Below are positions 58,390 to 64,000 of a DNA stretch of 64,000 nucleotides, piece after piece. The DNA is taken from positions 13,766,368 through 13,830,367 of the forward strand of contig NC_085013.1 in assembly GCF_963854185.1 (NCBI RefSeq). Direction: 5' to 3'. The translations under genes and the position numbers were made by a program. The notes under the pieces were generated by a model that had not been told where the DNA came from, searched no databases, and was given only the letters and a program-made list of their open reading frames with translations. Positions within the stretch are counted from its first letter, which is position 1; each line of letters opens with the position of its first letter. The stretch comes from Sardina pilchardus (Eukaryota; Chordata; Actinopteri; Clupeiformes; Clupeidae).

Positions 58390-59100
58390 GGGGTGCACAC
58401 AGGCACATGTGCCTGGATTCAATCTGTTCGCCATAGTTTGTCCACACCTCTAGCACTGGCTTCAGTCCACCTCCTGGAAATGTGCGCCTTCCATTTTTTG
58501 ACTCGCATATTTACCCCAGTGTAGCTCCCCCCCCCCCCCTTCTCATGACAAGTCACACATTCGGTGTTTGGAAAAACAAACAAGAGCGGGCCACGGAGTC
58601 AGTCACTTTCAGAAATACGGCCGCCCGACCGAAACCAGACCAGCGACCCGAGTCTATCATTCACTCTCTCCGCTCGGCTCGCGGCACCGCGGAAAACAGA
58701 AATCATAATAATAAAGCAAAGCGAGGGAGGAAAAAGCAACAAATGCAACAACGCAGTTTAAATGTTTCCAACTGTGAAGCATCAGACTCAAGTGGCTGCC
58801 CAGCTGTTTGCTTCCCTTTTCCAAATGAACTTCAAAGCGTGCGAGTTGCCGTGCGCTGGCTCGCTACCATGGAGACGGGCAGGTCGCTGGAGAGGAACGG
58901 AGAGTGGAGAGGAGGGCAAGAGACTGAGTCTTGTGTTTTCGTTTTTTTTTTTTTTGGTTTGTTTGGTGTTTTTTTTAACGGGAGATAAATTCATCTCTCT
59001 GCGCATGAGGTCATCAATTCAACATTTCCTCCCCTTCTTTGATGAGTGGAGGCGGGCCTATCCAAACACACTCGCTCTCCCTGCATGGCTGGAGACTGAA
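58390..59100. other. intergenic, unique with homopolymers
   Basis: Contains a C run (58528-58539) and T runs (58941-58955, 58970-58976). The part 58600-58700 is CpG-containing. No exon was recognised. Confidence 0.5.
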
Positions 59101-59104
59101 ACTA

Positions 59105-59169
59105 CTCTCTCTCTCTCTCTCTCCCTCCCTCTCCCTCTCTCTATCCCTCTCTCTCTCTCTCTCTCTCTA
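59105..59169. repeat. (CT)n tract
   Basis: CT runs with CCCT and AT interruptions. Similar CT-rich patches follow at 59290-59362 and 59539-59580. Confidence 0.93.
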
Positions 59170-59599
59170 GTCTGACCATGCTTGGGCTTGTGCCATACAC
59201 TTCTGACACAGCCAGAGGAGCATATTGAAACCTGCAAGTGCAACAGAGGGCTTTTGTCCGTCACTGCACAGCAGGCTTGCTTTGCTTTCCCCTCTCTCCC
59301 TCCCTCTCTCCCTGTCTCTCCCAGTCCCTCTCTCTCCTCTCCCCATTCTCTGTCTCTCCATCCATTCATTACCTTATACTGACCCTGCTGGTATGCATGG
59401 CCAGGAGAATGTCTCCTCTTGGTTGAGTGCCAAACACTTAGTTTAAAGGAGAAATTAGATATGGTTATTATTATCCATGCATCATGGTCATGCTCCAACC
59501 ATGACTTAGGAAGTGCACTCCTGTGACCAAGCCTGCCCTCTCTCTCTCTCTTCCTCTCTCTCTCTCTCTTTCTCCCTCCTCTTTTCCTCCTGAGCCTAT

Positions 59600-60030
59600 T
59601 TTATCCCTCTTTTACAGCAGCTGTACATCTCATTCAGTGGAATCAATAGTAGCATTATGCGGCGTGTTTTGATAAGTGCGCCTTTTTTTCCCCCTGTAGC
59701 GGCGGCACATGCTTGCGACAGGAATGGCTAACCTCAAATCACATTGTTTTTACGGTTCCTCAGCTACGCCCAAACACCTCTCGGATCAGGAATGCCTCAC
59801 ATTCTGCGGCCCGGCTGGAAAAACAGCAGTGGCGTGTTGACATAAGATACATGGGATTGCCCCTGGAGGTGGTGGTGGAGGTGGGGGGGAAGGGGAGGGG
59901 AGGGTTGGTCTGGACGGTCTTTGGGGAGACATTTCCTGGGAGTCGCGGGGGGGATTTGTGCCGGAACACGCAGGACTAATCACAGCACCTGTGTTCCTTT
60001 CGACATAGCCACGGGCGTCACGTGACCCGG
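59600..60030. other. intergenic, unique with G-rich patch
   Basis: Mostly unique sequence. 59865-59910 is GGTGGTGG and GGGG-rich. No exon was recognised. Confidence 0.45.
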
Positions 60031-60039
60031 CGTGACGGC

Positions 60040-60110
60040 ACAGACGCACAACACACGCACGCACACACACACACACATGCACACACACACACACGCACAC
60101 ACACACAGCA
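60040..60110. repeat. (CA)n compound microsatellite
   Basis: CA runs with CG and ATG interruptions. Confidence 0.94.
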
Positions 60111-60351
60111 AGCGCTCACTCGCAGCAGCGCGCTCACGGCAGCCCTCTATCTCTCTCCGAGCGTCCCTCCGGCCAATCAACACCTCGGAGCGACCCCGCA
60201 TTAACCCGCGGAAGAGAGGATCCATCTTCCCCCTGATCTATTACTGACAGGGGATCATTATGGAAAAGGTCACACCGCCGAAAAAAGTTAACAGAAGGTG
60301 CCCGCACTCCCAAAAGGTCCTTAATGATTATACACTGTCCAGAGAGATGGG

Positions 60352-60361
60352 GTGTGTGTGT

Positions 60362-60392
<31 letters not shown>

Positions 60393-60396
60393 GGGG
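60352..60396. repeat. (GT)n followed by G21
   Basis: A TG tract passes directly into 21 G (60376-60396), the same structure and G length as at 14774-14806. Confidence 0.95.
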
Positions 60397-60685
60397 TAAC
60401 GAAGAAAGAAAAACCTGGCAATGCGCTCAGAGAGAGAGGACTGTGGCTGATGATATGGGACGAGCCGCTTTGCCACGGCCCAGAGTGATACCACATGGCC
60501 CCGGCCGGGGTCGCGGATCTGGTAAATATTATTCCGAGGCGAGGGCCGGCGTCCACCCCGCGAGCAGAGCAGGGCCACGCAGCTCCTTGGAGGAGCCTAA
60601 TGCGGAACAGAAGGGCCAGCGTCTCGCTCATTGTCCGCTGCATTAACCCCAATCAGCTTAGCCGAGTCGTCCTGACATCAGGGAG

Positions 60686-60755
60686 AAGGGGGGGAGAGAG
60701 AGAGAGAGAGGAGATAGAATGAGAGAGATGGATAGAGAGAGAGAGAGAAAGAGAA
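60686..60755. repeat. (GA)n tract
   Basis: GAGA runs with ATAG and ATGG interruptions. Confidence 0.92.
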
Positions 60756-60759
60756 ATTC

Positions 60760-62480
60760 TTCCCAACATGCCACAGATTCTTGTCACTCTCCAGTGATTT
60801 GCTTCTGATTGGCTCCTCTCTGTAAGATGCTCTTCTCTGCTCTGGTATGCTGTGGGACTGAATTTGTTCAAATGTTCCACAGTCTCCTTCAACTTTTTGC
60901 CTCTCAAGGCCACTCACCCCAGTGTCCTGCACGACCCCCCTTTGTGATCGCCACATCTGGAACATTCCCTCAGCACCCCCCCCCCCCACCCTCTCCATCT
61001 TCTCCACCCTCTCCACCCTCTCTTCCTCTCTCCCCGAGAGGCTTCATCACGGTGGGCATTTTTTGGCAAAGCCGGGGTGCGTTAATGGACCACAGTCTTA
61101 ATGACACATAAATTTCGCATTAAGAGGAACATGTGGGGGAGAAGGAGCTCCAGCTTTTCCTTATTACCCCATTTCTCCACTTTATGAATGGGCCTTTTTG
61201 GGGGGGAGGTGGGCAGGCCATTATTACAGGGGTCACTGCAACAAGACACATCAAACGAGGCAAATCCCCAGGTGCACTGATCTTTCAGCTATTTTAAAAT
61301 GCAGCGATACTTTCCACCTTACGCAGGGCAAATAGCCTCACAACAAAAGAATGATACGGTGCTTGCATCTTTTATATGGAGAATAAATAAAACATAAACT
61401 TACCTTACTTGCGCACTTTTATTATGTTCATGAGGAACTTTTACAGTACAGTTTCTTAGTAGTATAGAAAAGTGTTGCCTGATTCCCCCCTCCCTCGGAG
61501 GAAAAAAAAAACCTGATGCCACAGACAGTCTTCACATCGTGGCAGAGCGACTGTCACTAATCAGGCCCTGGAGGCCCATGTCTTCCCAAACGTGGCTCCC
61601 TCTCCATCACTGCAGGCCTGTTCCCTGCATGTCACAGCCCATGACAGGTAAGTGGCCCCAGAAAGTGAGACAGAGACGGAGCGCGAGAGAGAGAGGGGAG
61701 AGAGAGAGGGTGTAGGCGCTGTCACACTCTTGATGAGAGATGCCCCATCCGTTTTTTAGCACCATGCATATTCATTGGGCGCGCAGCTCCGGGAGAAACA
61801 CTGCTGTTTTTTTTTTTTTTAGGGGCCCCTGTTGGCTGATTTTTATTCATAATTATGCCCCCGCATCCTGCAAAGACTGGCGCGCGCGCTGGCACAGACG
61901 AGGGGTTGAGGGGACGTCAAAGCTGATGCCAGGCCTCGTCACTGTTGTCAGCCTGATGCCTCTAAGAGCGCAAAAACGGCCCCGCTTGGTTGTGGCTCCC
62001 CAGGGCTTTGCTTGCCAAATGGGCCCCGTGACCAAAACAGTGGCCCCCTCCGTGTGACAGGAAGAGGAAGGGATGATGAGGAGCGTTCCGCACGCACCTG
62101 ACTCGGTGATTTGCTGCGGCTGCAGTTATTGGCTGTTCTGAAAGGTTTTTTTGCACAGCTCAGTGGATTTGCCCTTGCACCTTGTTTAAGAGAAGTGCAC
62201 CGCCATGACACTGGCCAGAGAACTTTTGCTGCTCGTTTTTATTGGACTGAAGATATTGGACCAGAAGCCGGCCAAGTAAAACTGCTGCCGACTGACCAAC
62301 TGTCAGAATCGCACTATTTGCTGTCTGACCTTGGGCTAGCCAAATAATTACTTTTTGACCAGCTTCGAGTGAAATAATGGCATTCCTGTTCAGGGAGGCC
62401 AAGGTCAAAATGAGATTATTACTCATTATTTTACAGCTATTTAACAATATGCCTCTAAGTAGTTGTGATTCCATAGCCTG
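60760..62480. other. intergenic block, possible non-coding elements
   Basis: Unique DNA with a C9 run (60979-60987), A-rich and T-rich runs (61501, 61807-61820) and a GA patch (61680-61710). Island-like parts at 61.03-61.34 and 61.74-62.06 kb carry CCATTATTACAGG and CATAATTATGCC. Frames at 61740-62057 are unsupported by similarity or splice signals. Confidence 0.45.
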
Positions 62481-62541
62481 AAATTGAAGCCTAGGGGATC
62501 TCATGATGTTATTAAAATATTGGTTTCTGTTTCATTGTCAG

Positions 62542-62770
62542 AAGCAAAGAATTTGGTGGGGGGCGCTGTGGCGCAGCAGGCTACAGCGTCCATACCATCT
62601 ACGGGTCCGAGTGCCCACGGGGACCCAGGTTCGAATCCGGCCTGCGGTCATATCCCGATCCTACCCCTCTCTCTCCCACTTGTTTCCTGTCTACCTCTTC
62701 ACTGTCCTATCATAATAAAGGCAAAAAGGCCAAAAAATATGCTTAAAAAAAAAATAAGCAAAGAATTTGG
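62542..62770. repeat. 15-bp target-site duplication pair of the SINE
   Basis: AAGCAAAGAATTTGG occurs at both edges with no mismatch, as expected for LINE-mediated insertion. Confidence 0.93.
62557..62755 (+). mobile_element. tRNA-derived SINE with target-site duplications
   Basis: The head contains a pol III A box (TGGCGCAGCAGG, 62569-62580) and B box (GGTTCGAATCC, 62628-62638). A tRNA-unrelated pyrimidine-rich body follows, then a tail AATAAAGGCAAAAAGGCCA and an A run. The element is flanked by an exact 15-bp duplication, AAGCAAAGAATTTGG, at 62542-62556 and 62756-62770. It is full-length and apparently young. A shared tail occurs at 39950-40019. The fish SINE family name is not determined. 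Confidence 0.93.
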
Positions 62771-63480
62771 ACATTTGAAGTGGTGAACTTGACACGCCGC
62801 AATTTTGCTGACAACTCTTTAGACCTTGTCTACTCAAAAGGACAAAGTTAGTGACCGCAGACAATGGAAGAGTTCTTCCCAAAAAGCGACTTTATGCTGA
62901 ATTGCTCTGAATCTTGCTCTCCTAGTGTGGGCTGGTGTGTGGGAGGCCTTCTTGTCTGCCGTTTTTGCTGACACACGCCAGAATGCGGGGGATATTCCCC
63001 CTGGTCCCTGGTGGGGTGTTGCGACCACTGCCCTTGCTCACCTCGGCTTCCACTGTCCCAGCAAGCACACTTCCTGTTTGTCGGACATCCACAGCTGGGA
63101 ACGCCGGGAAGAACACGCTCCTCTCCTTCAGCGAGCGTGTGAATTTGTCCCTTACAACCCGATTGTTTTCAATCATTATGAATGTCACATTTTAGCATGT
63201 ACTGAGGATGGATGAGTTTGAGCATGTAATCACTGCGTAAAGCCTTAAGATGTGAAACTTACGTCTTCACCTTGCAATGGCATTCGGTACTCTGAGTTGT
63301 AGCCTCAGCACTTTACAGCATATAGAAGTAAAGCCATTGTGCTGGCACGGAGAAGTGAGATACCTGATATTGAGGTTGCTTCTTTTTCTGCTTGAGTAAT
63401 CTATCCATCGCTCCACTTATCTGTTCGAGACTGACCACATTGCTGTACCCAGGTATCGTCTGACATAAGATTTAATGCCA
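62771..63480. other. intergenic, nothing recognised
   Basis: Unique sequence beyond the SINE. Several frames of 60-96 codons overlap on both strands (62922-63215) without recognised similarity or convincing splice sites. Confidence 0.45.
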
Positions 63481-63489
63481 CACTGTGTC

Positions 63490-63571
63490 ACCACAACTCT
63501 CTCTGTGGCTGTCTTTCTTTCTATCTGTCCCTCTGTCTGTCTCCCCCTCTCCCTCCCCCTCTCCCAGTTAC

Positions 63572-63605
<34 letters not shown>

Positions 63606-63606
63606 G
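63490..63606. repeat. CT-rich tract with pure (TC)n end
   Basis: CTGTC and CCCTC variants lead to a purer TC run at about 63576-63604. Confidence 0.92.
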
Positions 63607-63879
63607 CTGCCAAAACATGAACGACACGGGAGAATGATTAAAGTTTTACGAAAGGCAGTGCACCCTGACCCACGCCCTTCCTTAGTGCTCGTACCCTACC
63701 TTGAACGTTTTGTGAAATTCGAACGACCCCGGCTCAGAGGTTAACTAATAACGGAGACATTTGTGAAAGATGCTTCCCGAAATATAATGTATTGAAAAAT
63801 CTGTTTCCTGGCTTCGCCGTGGTTCACATAACCTCTCGGCTGACTCGTTAATGACACTCTGTGAAAAAAAAGAGAAAAA

Positions 63880-63979
63880 AAACAAACACGCACGCATACA
63901 CACACGCGCACATACACGTGTTTGTGTGTGTGTGTGTGTGTGCGTGTGTATGTGTGTGTGTGTGTATGGGGGGGGGGGG
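63880..63979. repeat. CA array, GT array and G12 run
   Basis: A degenerate CA run (63888-63916) is followed directly by a TG run (63919-63964) and G12 (63968-63979). CA then TG on one strand is an inverted arrangement able to fold into a hairpin. Confidence 0.93.
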
Positions 63980-64000
63980 TGTAGTTACGGGGACTTTTTT

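Noticed and set aside
61740..62057. 105-codon plus-strand frame
   Set aside because: It crosses a T14 run and has no recognised similarity; no splice or promoter support.
62569..62638. Possible functional tRNA gene (A and B boxes)
   Set aside because: The boxes belong to a SINE with target-site duplications and a 3' tail; the cloverleaf context is degenerate.

Overview
This looks like a stretch of teleost fish nuclear DNA. It has intron-exon structure with GT-AG splice sites, very dense dinucleotide microsatellites (several pure AC tracts over 80 bp, two over 170 bp), long G/C homopolymers, a tRNA-derived SINE and Tc1-like/MITE-type repeats of the kind common in fish. There are no operons, no long real ORFs, no rRNA and no CRISPR array. 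Nearly every long open frame is a microsatellite read as poly-(Thr-His), (Val-Cys), (Leu-Ser) or (Arg-Glu).

The one protein-coding gene I can support is the 5' half of cdin1 (CDAN1-interacting nuclease 1; C15orf41 in human), on the minus strand. Five coding exons, at 26527-26627, 14977-15022, 13809-13873, 12806-12866 and 8293-8365, join with perfect phase agreement. They encode the first 115 residues and align without gaps to the N-terminus of human CDIN1 as I remember it. A likely promoter with CCAAT, CRE-half and E2F-like sites lies at about 27.19-27.24 kb. The remaining exons, which carry the PD-(D/E)XK nuclease domain, are not recognisable between 1 and 8292 and should lie beyond the low-coordinate edge.

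Layout: 1-8292 is an incomplete intron; 8.3-27.2 kb holds the five exons and their introns (0.9 to 11.5 kb); 27.25-64 kb is gene-free. Both introns and flank contain many unique-sequence islands of 150-500 bp, rich in homeodomain cores (TAATTA, TTAATCA) and MEIS/PBX-type motifs (TGACAG; a perfect CTGTCAATCA at 56521). In human, CDIN1 is a neighbour of the developmental gene MEIS2 and sits beside a gene desert. My inference is that this window is part of a MEIS2-type genomic regulatory block with cdin1 as bystander gene. MEIS2 itself is not visible here, and conservation cannot be tested without alignment.

I found no previously undescribed system. The most useful points are the cdin1 exon model, a uORF overlapping its start codon, a competing 3' splice site that would truncate the protein, a SINE with exact target-site duplications, two foldback DNA-transposon remnants, an irregular TATAAAAGG-type motif array beside a CpG-rich block at 28.8-29.4 kb, a CpG-dense block at 52.6 kb, and the candidate enhancers with MEIS/PBX sites.
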